From positions 17,298,001 through 17,362,000 of the forward strand of contig OZ038526.1 in assembly GCA_964036665.1 (NCBI GenBank): a stretch of 64,000 nucleotides of DNA, written 5' to 3'. Position 1 is the stretch's first letter; each line of letters starts with the position of its first letter. This DNA is from Gordius sp. MW1 (Eukaryota > Nematomorpha > Gordioida > Gordea > Gordiidae). Positions 54,070 to 64,000 of the stretch are shown one piece after another. Below the pieces are notes generated by a model that was not told the origin of the DNA, made no database searches, and was given only the letters and a program-made list of their open reading frames with translations. The translations under genes and the position numbers were made by a program.

Positions 54070-54740
54070 AATTAAAAAAATCAAAAATTTGGCCAATGGT
54101 CATTTTTTCTCTATTGGTCAGTACCAACAGATACTCTATAAGTCAATGATAGCCAAAAAAAAATTTTGATGCTCACTTTGGCCAATGGTCATTTTTTTCC
54201 ATTGGTCAGCAGCCAGCACAAGGTAAAAGTGGATATAAATTCATAAGAGTAAAAAAACGAAAAAAAAATTTTAGAATAACATTTTGGCCAATGGTCATTT
54301 TTTTCCATTGGTCAGCAGCCAGGACACGGTAAAAGTGGATATAAATTCATAATAGTCAAAAAAAACGAAAAAAAAATTTTCGAATCACATTTTGGCCAAT
54401 GGTCATTTTATTCCATTGGTCAGCAGCCAGCGGACGGCCAAAAAGTCATAATAGCAATGGTAGGAACAGGAACAATCATAATAGTCAAAAAAAAACGAAA
54501 AAAATAATTTCGATTCACATTTTGGCCTATGGTCATTTTTTCCATCGGTCAGGAGCCAGCGGACGGCCAAAAAGTCATAATAGCAATGGTAGTAACAGGA
54601 ACAATCATAATAGTCAAAAAAAACGAAAAAATAAACTCGGATTCACAATTTGGCCAATGGTCATTTTTTTCATTGGTCAGCAGCCAGCGGACGGCCAAAA
54701 AGTCTTATTATCAATGATAGTAACAAGAACAATCATAAGA
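54070..54740 (+). repeat. Satellite array in S2
   Basis: About six irregular units of the GGCCAATGGTCATTTTTT / CAGCAGCCAGCGGACGGCC / ATGGTAGTAACAGGAACA type; the first units are shorter variants with AAAAGTGGATATAAATTC. Confidence 0.88.
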
Positions 54741-55186
54741 GTTAAAAAAACCGGGATTCTAACCCAAAAACTAGTTAAATTGCATAGCAATTAAAAGTAA
54801 ACAACTTTTATTTATGTTTATTATATAATAAAATGAAACAATAATAGAACAAGCGGACGGCCAAAAAGTCATATTATCAATGGTAGTAACAGGAAAAATA
54901 TATTAATATAATTTAAAAAATAAAAAATAAATTTGCCCTCTCCGGGAATCGAACCAGCAATTCAGAACGTTCGCACCCACATTAATAGAGGCATAGGCTT
55001 TTGTAGGGGCACAGGGACCCATATCAGTAGAAGCATAGGCCCTTGTAGTGGAGGGCATAGGGTAATTATAGCAATTAATATCAATGTTACCCAATTCAAA
55101 AACGAATAGATATACTTATGCATTAATTTAACGTAGCAATTACCCGACCGCGCCCGAAAGCGAGTGAGATAGAGATGAGGGGTGGG

Positions 55187-56324
55187 TAGAGAACTGCACG
55201 GGTGACCCGAGACCCGACCCGGACCCGACCTCGGGTCGGGTTCGGGTAGAAAATTTGAAAATGATTTCGGGTCGGGTCGGGTCCGGGTAGAAAATTTGAA
55301 AATGATTTCGGGTCGGGTCCGGGTAAAAAATTTGAAAATGCTTTCGGTTCGGGTCAAATTTATAGAGTCGGGTCCAAGGTTTATACATTGTAAAAAACAC
55401 GCGAGACCTATTTTTTTAATTAATGTTAATTGCTAAGCAAAGAGTGTTTTTAAATATCGAAATGCACAATTAATTTGGATCATTCATTTATTTAATTCTC
55501 TTCCTCTTTTTTTAAATTTTAAGACTCCAAACTCTGAAGTGCTAGCTAATTCTCATCACTAATTCAAACTACATAAATTACTCCTGTTTTTAATTTGACT
55601 ATTAAAAGGTAAAGTATTTCAATAAAGTTATATTTTAAATATTTTTAGTGTTATCAGTGAAGTTTTAGCTAATCCTCATCGTTAATTTAAATTACATTTA
55701 ATACATAGCCAACTTAAAAGTAAGTTATAATTTTATAAATGTTTCATGTGCAATTTTTTTTGTAATAACTTATAATTATTTTAAAGTTTCATATCAAATG
55801 AATTTATCTTAAATTGCACTTCAAACTTAAAACATTTGGACAGTCACTATAAATTTCATCTTATTTACTATATTGATTATAATCAGCTATATATTAATGG
55901 TTTCATAATAACAATAAATGGATGTTAAATAGTTGTCTCAAGTCTATAACATATGAGCAGTTTACTTGATATTAGGAAACTAAATATAGATAAATAATTA
56001 TGAGTTTTTTTTCACCATCCCCTTTAAAGAATACAAATCATCATGGCTTTTACTAGTCGATTTAATTTTACACACAGCAATTTTCGCGCTCGAAAGTAAT
56101 TTTTTTTATAATTTTTCGGGTCGGGTTCGGGTTAAAGTTTTTTAAATGCTTTCGGGTCGGGTGGGGTTCGGGTAGAAAATTTGAAAATGATTTCGGGTCG
56201 GGTCGGGTCCGGGTAGAAAATTTGAAAATGATTTTGGGTCGGGGCGGGTCCGGGTAGAAAATTTGAAAATGATTTCGGGTCGGGTCGGGTTCGGGTTGAA
56301 AAAAAGTGACTTTGCAGTTCTCTA
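55187..56324. mobile_element. hAT-5: non-autonomous hAT element inside S2
   Basis: Ends TAGAGAACTGCACGGGTGAC and inverted GTGACTTTGCAGTTCTCTA, with the perfect 8-bp duplication GGGGTGGG at 55179-55186 and 56325-56332. Both ends carry repeated GGGTCGGGTCCGGGTAGAAA / AATTTGAAAATGATTTC blocks (four to five on each side) as subterminal repeats. The interior is AT-rich and non-coding. The termini resemble those of hAT-2, which may be the transposase source family. Confidence 0.93.
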
Positions 56325-57400
56325 GGGGTGGGGCATCTCTTATGCATTAATTTAAAAAATAACACAGCGAGGGAGATAGAGATGAGGGGTGGGGCACCTC
56401 TTTCTCATGCATTAATTTAAAAAATCGATAACCTAATATACCCAATGCAAATAGATAGGGAGGGTAACGGACGGACAACGGACGGACAAACAAAAACGAG
56501 CCCATAAATTGCATAGCAATTAAAAATGGAGGTTTCTGATAAAGCTGAGTATTTTAAGGATTTACGATGCTCTGCCGATCCTAGGGGGTGGTGATTATCG
56601 TTGGAGGGGGCAAACAGGTCAATACAGGTGTAGTCCCATTTTAAGAAAAGGCCCTTGTCCCATGGGATAAGTGACGAACCGTCAGGACGCATCCGCCCTT
56701 CGAGAGAGGGAGGATCTGATGGTTCAAGGATAGAATTTGCCCGTTTGAGGGCAGCTTGAAGCAGTGTATTTTTGGTGCCTACTATACCGGCTTTTGTTAA
56801 ATTTACAATGCAGAGGGTGACGCGCTTCCTCATCTACAAGTGAATTACAAAGCCGGCAGGGGTATGGAGACGTGTATTTACAGCCCAAGCGGAGGGCTCT
56901 GTTGAAGGACAGGGTAGGGTTCTCTAAAAACTAGTGTTTCGATCTCGTCTCGTCTCGGTCATGAAAACAAAATCTCGATCTCGTCTCGACTTTTCAAAAA
57001 AAAATAAATACGGAATAAAATTTCTCCTGTTTTATTAAAAATATTAAATAAGTGTTAAAAAATCCAAATGGCAAACTTTATATTTTTTAAAAAACTTTAA
57101 TATACATTTATAACGATTTAGTGGGACACGACATCTCATTAGCAATGTAAAGTTATAAATTAATTCATAAAGATAACATTTTCTATGGAAAGTGCAGACT
57201 GAAAAAACTATAAATAAATTTAAAGTTAGCATATTATAACATTTATATCAAATTAACTGTGTTTGTCAACTAAAATAGACTTAGGAAATTATAAGTTCTC
57301 TTATAGTTGACTTAGTTGCTTAATTGAGCAAAATGAGATCCTTCTTTAAATCAAAGTGCGGGTATTTAATTTTATAAAAATCATTATAATCAAATTTGTA

Positions 57401-59505
57401 TTTTTAATTGCTATGCAATTTATGGGCTCGCTTTTGATTTTGTTTACCGATGTCACGTCACGCTCTTTGTCACGCTGTTTGTTATTAGTTTGCATTGGGT
57501 ATATTAGGTTATCGATTTTTTAAATTAATGCATAAGAAAGAGGTGCCCCACCCCTCATCTCTATCTCCCTCGCTGTGTTATTTTTTAAATTAGTGCATAA
57601 GAGGTGCCCCATTGATAATATGACTTTTTGGTCGTCCGCTTGTTCTATTATTGTTTCATTTTATTAATTTTATATAATAAACATAAATAAAAGTTGTTTA
57701 CTTTTAATTGCTATGCAATTTAACTAGTTTTTGGGTTAGAATCCCGGAGTTTTTTTGACTCTTATGATTGTTCTTGTTACTATCATTGATAATAAGACTT
57801 TTTGGCCGTCCGCTGGCTGCTGACCAATGAAAAAAATGACCCTTGGCCAAAATGTGAATCCGAGTTTATTTTTTCGTTTTTTTGACTATTATGATTGTTC
57901 CTGTTACTACCATTGCTATGACTTTTTGGCCGTCCGCTAGCTGCTGACCAATGAAAAAAATGACCATTGGCCAAAATGTGAATCCGAGTTTATTTTTTCG
58001 TTTTTTTTGACTATTATGATTGTTTCTGTTACTACCATTGCTATTATGACTTTTTGGCCGTCCGCTGGCTCCTGACCGATGGAAAAAATGACCATTGGCC
58101 AAAATGTGAATCGAAATTATTTTTTTCGTTTTTTTTGACTATTATGATTGTTCCTGTTCCTACCATTGCTATTATGACTTTTAGGCCGTCCGCTGGCTGC
58201 TGACCAATGAAAAAAATGACCATTGGCCAAAATGTGAATCCGAGTTTATTTTTTCGTTTTTTTTTACTATTATGATTGTTCCTGTTACTACCATTGCTAT
58301 TATGACTTTTTGGCTGTTCGCTGGCTACTGACCGATGGAAAAAATGACCATTGGCCAAAATGTGAATCGAAATTATTTTTTTCATTTTTTTTGACTATTA
58401 TGATTGTTTCTGTTCCTACCATTGCTATTATGACTTTTTGGCCGTCCGCTGGCTGCTGACCAATGAAAAAAAGACCATTTGGCCAAAATGTGAATCCGAG
58501 TTTATTTTTTCGTTTTTTTTGACTATTATGATTATTCCTGTTACTACCATTGCTATTATGACTTTTTGGCCGTCCGCTGGCTGCTGACCGATGGAAAAAA
58601 TGACCATTGGCCAAAATGTGATTCCAAGTTTTTTTTTCGTTTTAGTTTTGACTATTATGATTGTTCCTGTTACTACCATTGCTATTATGACTTTTTGGCC
58701 GTCTGCTGGCTGCTGACTAATGAAAAAAATGACCATTGGCCAAAATGTGAATCGAAATTATTTTTTTAGTTTTTTTTTGACTATTATGATTGTTCCTGTT
58801 CCTACCATTGCTATTATGACTTTTTGGCCGTCCGCTGGCTGCTGACCAATGGAATATAATGACCATTGGCCAAAATGTGATTCGAAAATTTTTTTTCTCG
58901 TTTTTTTTACTCTTATGAATTTATATCCATTTTTACCGTGTGCTGGCTGCTGACCGATGGAAAAAAATGACCATTGGCCAAAGTGAGCATCAAATTTTTT
59001 TTTCCGTTTTTTGGGCTATCATTGACTTATAGAGTATCTGTTGGTACTGACCAATGGAGAAAAAATGACCATTCGCCAAATTTTTGATTTTTATTAAAAA
59101 TTGTTCAAATTCAACAAAAATTTTTCCCAAAAATTCTGCAAATTCTTAACATTGTGATGTTTTATAATATAATGTTTGTTAGACCCATAATCACTAAAGG
59201 CCGTAAAAACTAATGTAATACGCAACTAGATGCAAACACTAAATCTAACCCTAACCCTTGTCTATATTACATTTTGCCTATATTACATTTTGCCTATAAA
59301 TGAAAAATTTGTATAAATAATTAATTAATCATTAGGCATTTAATACCCCCCTATAGGCATTCTCGCCCCTTCCCACCTTTCTCGCCCATAAATTGCATAG
59401 CAAATATGATACATTTATACGAAGTAAAGATGAGTCGTCCCCCCTTCCCTTCTCCCCTCCCCTTCTCCCGTCTCCCTTCCCACGAGGGCCGAAGGCCCGA
59501 GTTTT
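57401..59505 (-). mobile_element. S3: satellite-bearing repeat element, copy 3
   Basis: Inverted relative to S2. On the plus strand it starts TTTTTAATTGCTATGCAATT and ends GGGCCGAAGGCCCGAGTTTT. It contains the same head, the ~190-bp link to the array (AATTCTTAACATTGTGATGT), the array, the CCGGGATTCTAACCC relative and the GAGGTGCCCCACCCCTCATC segment. It lacks the tRNA-like block and hAT-5, so it is the cleanest reference copy. No ORF of its own. Confidence 0.8.
57770..59080 (-). repeat. Satellite array in S3
   Basis: About ten units, read on the minus strand as in S1 and S2. Several neighbouring units alternate between two subtypes: GATTCACATTTTGGCC with AATTTC ahead of it, or with AACTCG ahead of it. 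Frames along the array are by-products of the repeat. Confidence 0.9.
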
Positions 59506-62035
59506 CCTTAATTAAATATTAATCTAACTAACTTTGCCATTAGATATTAATTTATCTAGTTCAGTATAGGTCGTGTATTTATTTAATAGCACAATTATAG
59601 AAATTATAGTAATTTAAATGCACCTGCTCACCCAGCTTATAATGTGAGTAATGCATATGACAAAACTATGTATTCACATAATGTCTTATTAAGATTCAAA
59701 AATTTGGGAGGTATACTATTAGTTGAATCATTAATCTTCTCGAAAACTCATAATTCAAGATTTAATCTATTACGGTGTCATTAAATAATCTATTGTACTT
59801 TTGAAATCGTTAGGCTGGTGCTCGAAAATCTCCAGCCAGCTTGGCTTAACTTGTTTTTATTATTCAAATTGATTGATTACCAATTTATAATTACCGTATC
59901 ATGCAGGTAGAGTAACTGCGAAATTTAAATATGCTTTAGTAGTATTTACTATTCCATCAGAACTCATTCTAAGCCTAACATTTTGTATTATTCAATAATG
60001 CTATGGATACAAATATGTGATAAATATATTATAAAATTATTCACATACGCTAAGGATCCACCATGCTTGGGTAAATGATTGCCAAATTTTAAATTTTTTG
60101 CAAAAATATATAATATTTATTACATTTAGAAATTTTTTAAATATCAAATATATCCCATACATATTGATCTACAATTAATACCTTAAATTTAAATCATGCA
60201 AATTAAATTACACAATAATTTAATAAAATCTAACAATCAATAAAAAGTCGAGATCTCGCCGAAAAAATCTCGTATTGTCTCGTCTCGACATCAAAATTCT
60301 CGTCTCGATCTCGACTCTATTTTTCGAATTCTCGTCTCGTCTCGTCCGAGATTTTTCTAGGTTTTTCCGCATCACTACTAAAAACATTCCCGAAAACTTA
60401 CTAGGGTTAGCTTCAAGCCACTCATGACCAGATTGGTTAAAAGCCAATGACCTAAGATTGCAATGCTGTTTGGGGTCGCATGTCGAGGGAAGGTAAGCAA
60501 CGGACCGCTGCACCAAACTTGCATCCAAATCTTTTTGGGCATATGCTTGTGGAATGTCAACCCCTAAATTGACATTCTCATTCCATAGAGATATAAGGCT
60601 TGATTGATAGAGGGATTGAGTGAGAAAGGGACAAGGTTGTTTATAGATTGTTTAAAAGAAAGGGAGGAGGAAATAAAGGCGGCTTAGGAAATCGCAGTTG
60701 AGGAGCGAATACCCAGACCACCGGATTTCGTGGGAAGAGTGGCTTGAAGTCAAGTACTCGTGTTAAAAGAAATATGTAAAATTAATTCAAGTGTGGATTT
60801 AAAAAAGTGTTCCTATTTACGTAAAACATCTTTAAATAAAAAAACTTGGGTGGAGCGGAAGCAGAATAAAATTTTGCTAATGTAATAATTTTTATAATGT
60901 AAAAGGAATGATGAGAAGGCATAGATTTAAAAATGTCTAATTTGGTTTTTAAAGAAGAGAGGTTTTTGTCTAAAAAGATAGGTGCGCCTAAACATATATA
61001 TTGTCTTTTTTAATTTTGGCAAAGTCAAAAAACTTTGGGTGAATATCCAAGTCAGAATATATTTCATTTTTAGAGGCGTTTAAACATAAGTTTAAAAGGG
61101 GAAAAAAGCATGTATTACATCTAGTGCTTGGACTAGGTTGTCAGGGGTGCCAACAAGAGTGGCGTCATTTAGATATCAGACATTAAGGGTGAGTTTACAA
61201 TGTTTGTTAATTTCGTTAATTAGGTGATTTATAGCCAAGCAGAATAAAGGGGGGCCTAGGGGGTCGCCTTGTTGGATCCCTTCTGCAGATTCAAGGAAGA
61301 ATTCTCCAAATATCAAAATCGAAGGACATCCGTAACTTAAAATGATGTAATTGGTGTATTCGGGAAATAGCTTAATAAAATCATTAATGAAAGCTGTGCG
61401 GCGAATGCTATTGAAAGCATTTTTAAAATCCAGTTTTATAAATGAGTCACCCAGAGGGAGGTATTCCAGGGCTAAGCGTGCGGCATGGGTAGCTATCTCG
61501 CACCCACCTTTGACCCCTAGTTGATGCGGAATTAACTTAGGGGTCATGGGTTTGATCGCCGAACAAATTAATTTAGAAATAATTCTTCGAAAGACACCGC
61601 CGATAGCGATAGGCCTGGCTGAATTGTCGGCCTTCCTTATAGCTAAAAGCTTAGCTCCAAAGACTATGGGCGTTATTTCTTTAGGTACCCATTGAATAAA
61701 AGGTTACAAAATTTGGTGAGTAAGTCTAGTAAATGGAGGAGTTATTATTATCAATTGTTATAAGATCTTATAAAAAAATTGGTTTTATGCCGTCGATACC
61801 ACCTGCAGAATCCATAGGAAAGGATAAGATGGCATCTCGAATGTCTGATGACTTAAAAGCAATATCTGAACCTTGCGAGGGCGATATGTAAGTAGACGAT
61901 AGACTCTGGGGATGCTTGAGAACCATTTCTTCATATGACTTTTGTGAAGGACTCAAGAATGAATTGTCTTCTTCAAGATATCTCATTGCACTTTTTATGT
62001 TGAATGAATGAATTTGTAGGGGTTTTACCTACATT

Positions 62036-63270
62036 ATTCTAACTAAAGGAACTTTATTAATATCGAACCAAAAGATATAATATAATAATATTCGATGGCA
62101 CGCATTAGTTTATATATCATACTATCGAGGTTAATATGCATAACTCGTACGTTAGTTGGGGGTTATATAAATTATAATGATTGTGAATAGAATACGGCGG
62201 AGTCTGAATAGTGTGTATTCAAATAGAGTAAGAAGGAGTGTAAATAAAGTGATATTCAAATCATGACGATAATACTATAAATTTTTCTAGAGATTATATT
62301 CGCTTTTTGTTTGGGGGTTAATATTTGGGATTCCTTTCTATCCATGTAATATGTCAAGCAACTCGTAATCTTTATTTCCCACCAATCAATAAGTAGAACA
62401 AGTGTAATAACGACAAATCACGATCAATCAATTGAATAATGTTTTTCCAGTCAATCAATAAATGTAAGTGAATATGTAAGTGTTAGGATGATGGCCTTGA
62501 GAGATCGTCGTGGAATCGGTCCGGTAGGATGAGTGTCAACTAAGTGTAATCGGAGGTATTTAATTGCCGGATGTTAAGCTTGTGATTGATAATCGTAGTA
62601 AGGGAGAAGGGCAGGTATCTGGTCTGGCTCTTGATGGATCATTGCCGCTGAAACCACGTGTCTACAATGAGAAATAAACATCTCCCCACCCGCAGGACTA
62701 AACGTGTCCTTATTAAAAAACTAACAACCTCCTCCTGCAGGACTAAAAAATAACTAAATAAAATAACTGATCTTTCGTGGTCAACATCTCGCTATTTAAA
62801 ACCCTGTCGAAGCGCCTCTCATTGGAATGGAGAATGCTTCCAGACAGTTGGATATATTGCACGTCTCCACTAACTTGAGACTGCCATTAGCATATTCGTT
62901 TACTTCTAATTTTAGTTAGCACGCTATCTCATTTGCGTAAGCGCCTTCATTAGTTTGTAAACATTAACTAAATCATACCTACAACAGAACCATTGGTATA
63001 TCTTTTATGCAAATAATTTCACACCTACAACACCATGTAATATGCTGGAGGGCTGTTTTGACTGTCAAAATTTAAAACTGATTGTTTAATATTATGAGTG
63101 ATAATTGCTTCTTTGTCTTGAGGATGAGATGTCGGGTTGCGCTAAATCTTAAAAATTTTGGGTATTAAGGTCTTTTCAAAAAATACAATGCTTTGTCATT
63201 TGAATTTTCTGACACTTAATTAGTATTTTGAATAAAACAGGCGAAATTTTTATTTTGAATAAGTTTTTTA
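62036..63270. other. Intergenic stretch, no gene recognised
   Basis: A short direct repeat (CC-GCAGGACTAAA at about 62692 and 62736) and GAGTGTAAATAAAG (62235 region), reminiscent of the motif at 16190. Nothing coding that I can support. Confidence 0.35.
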
Positions 63271-63412
63271 AAAAAAGGCGAGACAAGTCGAGAATATTCG
63301 TCGGGACGAGACGAGACCGAGATTTGTGAAGAGATCGAGATTTTTATAATCGCTCCCGAGATGAGACGAAATTTTGCCTTTGAGAGGAAGACGAGACGAG
63401 ATCGAAATACTA
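63271..63412. mobile_element. hAT-6 family terminus fragment
   Basis: GAGACGAGATCGAAATACTA at 63393-63412 is the reverse complement of the hAT-6 left end (TAGTGTTTCGATCTCGTCTC) with one or two changes, preceded by the same ACGAGACGAG subterminal repeats. The partner end is not found. Confidence 0.7.
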
Positions 63413-63479
63413 GTTCCATTTCCCTTGTACATATCTTAAAATTCTGGCACTTTCTTTAAGACATTTTCACACTTAAATC

Positions 63480-63600
63480 CGAGGGACTTTATCAAACGTT
63501 TTTTCTAGATCGATGAAACATATGTGCAAATCCTCCTCCCTTTCTCTAAACCGTTCCATTAGTCTACTAACATAGATAGGATATTGTTATTAGGTTTGGG
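63480..63600 (-). pseudogene. RTE-type LINE fragment IV
   Basis: The minus strand encodes LMERFREREEDLHMCFIDLE followed by K-x-F-D-K-V-P, matching RTE copy I at 33945-34025. Only ~100 bp of the RT palm region remains. Confidence 0.8.
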
Positions 63601-64000
63601 AGAAGTATAACCAAACGTTAGTTGTGCAAACTTAGAATTATAAAGACATTTTTGAACTACATTCTTTAAGAGTCATTTGATAATTTTTATTTTTGCATCT
63701 CGAAGCCATAAATTATTTTGGCGGAAATGCAATGTTAGGAATTACGTCAAATACTACCAAGCCTAACTCAAATGTATTATTTTCTAATTTCTTATATTAT
63801 TTAAGAGTTTAAAGCGATTAAACAAAAGTAAATGTAAAGTCCGGACAAATTAATAATTTTTGGCATTTTAGACAAAATTTGAATGAAATAAATTTTAGAA
63901 TCGATCGCTTTCGCCCTCCTCATTATATAAACACAGACTATTAAGATAAATATGTTTTTATTGACTAAAAAAAGAGGATAATATTATTTTTTTGATTTAA
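63601..64000. other. AT-rich end of window
   Basis: No gene or repeat recognised. Confidence 0.4.

Larger units (their letters stand above)
53688..56526 (+). mobile_element. S2: satellite-bearing repeat element, copy 2
   Basis: The head carries the hairpin CGGCCTTCGGCC followed by CTCGTGGGAAGGGGGAGAAG, then TTTGCTATGCAATTTATGGG (53790 region). The array (about 54070-54740) and CCGGGATTCTAACCC follow. Next are a tRNA-3'-end-like GGGAATCGAACC (54942-54953), the hAT-5 insertion (55187-56324), a duplicated GAGATAGAGATGAGGGGTGG segment, and the end CCCATAAATTGCATAGCAAT plus AAAA (56526). It interrupts the LINE at an A/T tract. No ORF of its own. Confidence 0.78.
56932..60377. mobile_element. hAT-6: hAT element inside the LINE, carrying S3
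   Basis: Ends TAGTGTTTCG and inverted CGCATCACTA, with perfect 8-bp duplication CTAAAAAC at 56924-56931 and 60378-60385. Subterminal TCTCGTCTCG repeats lie at both ends. Without S3 (57401-59505) it is about 1.3 kb and has no transposase. The LINE reading resumes on both sides, confirming the insertion. Confidence 0.92.
53476..62035 (-). mobile_element. Non-LTR retrotransposon split into three by nested insertions
   Basis: Minus-strand coding continues across 62035-60378, 56931-56527 and 53687-53476 once the two insertions are skipped. The 5' part has SFPMDSAGGIDGIKPIFL and RT motifs GVKGGCEIATHAARLALEYL, IKLDFKNAFNSIRRTAF and EGIQQGDPLGPPLFCLAINH. It then reads AFNQSGHEWLEANPSKFSGM (60420). 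The middle part has LRLGCKYTSPYPCRLC and MRPDGSSLIPWDKGLFLKWD. The end is IPIVLSCSGTFGKSALNFFK and SIAIAIAKSNFYSLMYSMPI, stop at 53476. This order is that of one LINE ORF2. The palm D-D box is not seen and frames are broken. 5' truncated; clade not assigned, but not the RTE family above. Confidence 0.85.

Noticed and set aside
54930..55010. tRNA gene on the minus strand at 54937-55005
   Set aside because: Only a T-arm/acceptor-like 3' part is visible; no A-box, no pairing 5' acceptor strand beyond about five bases, no anticodon arm.
53688..59505. A single 5.8-kb foldback transposon with satellite arms
   Set aside because: The right arm lies wholly inside hAT-6, which has its own 8-bp duplication, and LINE sequence lies between the arms. 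Two independent inverted insertions explain everything.
63553..63560. GTTCCATT after the hAT end at 63412 and again at 63553 as a target duplication
   Set aside because: The second copy lies outside the element on the same side and belongs to the RTE coding sequence, so it is coincidental.

Overview
The window is metazoan-like nuclear DNA, AT-rich and dominated by transposable elements, with islands of single-copy genes. The evidence is spliceosomal genes with very short introns (many 35-60 bp), eukaryotic housekeeping proteins (LUC7L3, NTF2, a GATE-16/Atg8 protein), and many animal-type transposons (Ty3/gypsy, RTE and another non-LTR family, hAT, Mutator-like/MULE, Helitron). I cannot name the phylum from sequence alone; a small-introned invertebrate fits best.

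Layout. 1-2.6 kb: decayed LTR-retrotransposon pieces and a 347-bp palindrome. 3.2-8.8 kb: gypsy-A, a dead Ty3/gypsy element on the minus strand with 201-bp LTRs, split by a hAT copy with a perfect 8-bp target duplication. 9.4-11.7 kb: an intact 8-exon LUC7L3-like splicing gene. 12.2-13.0 kb: a long foldback. 13.2-15.9 kb: the first of three copies of an element I call S, with GC hairpins, ~129-bp satellite units and a hairpin at the other end. 16.4-18.0 kb: a Helitron. 18.4-27.2 kb: a hAT transposon split by gypsy-B, which has nearly identical 0.67-kb LTRs but has lost its RT active-site box. 28.1-31.0 kb: a MULE whose long terminal inverted repeats are minisatellites. It lies about 125 bp upstream of an intact NTF2 gene (31.1-31.6 kb). 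32.9-40.8 kb: two RTE LINEs and a hAT carrying a Helitron.

42.9-45.5 kb holds the most unusual locus: a spliced, fully in-frame gene joining a FLYWCH-like zinc finger, eight tandem copies of a phase-1 exon (seven intact 151-bp exon+intron units plus a variant) and a MULE transposase C-terminus, with the catalytic core apparently missing. A second run of short phase-1 exons follows (45.7-46.4 kb), then a hAT remnant, then an intact GATE-16-like gene (47.7-48.2 kb). 50.9-53.0 kb is an RTE copy inverted relative to the 40-kb one. 53.5-62.0 kb is an onion: one LINE, read on the minus strand, is interrupted by S2 (itself holding a hAT) and by another hAT (itself holding S3). The last 2 kb has small remnants only.

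The host genes keep consistent splice phases and intact family landmarks. Nearly every transposon copy is broken, but several insertions (gypsy-B, S2, S3, hAT-1, hAT-5, hAT-6) keep clear boundaries, so the order of events can be read directly.
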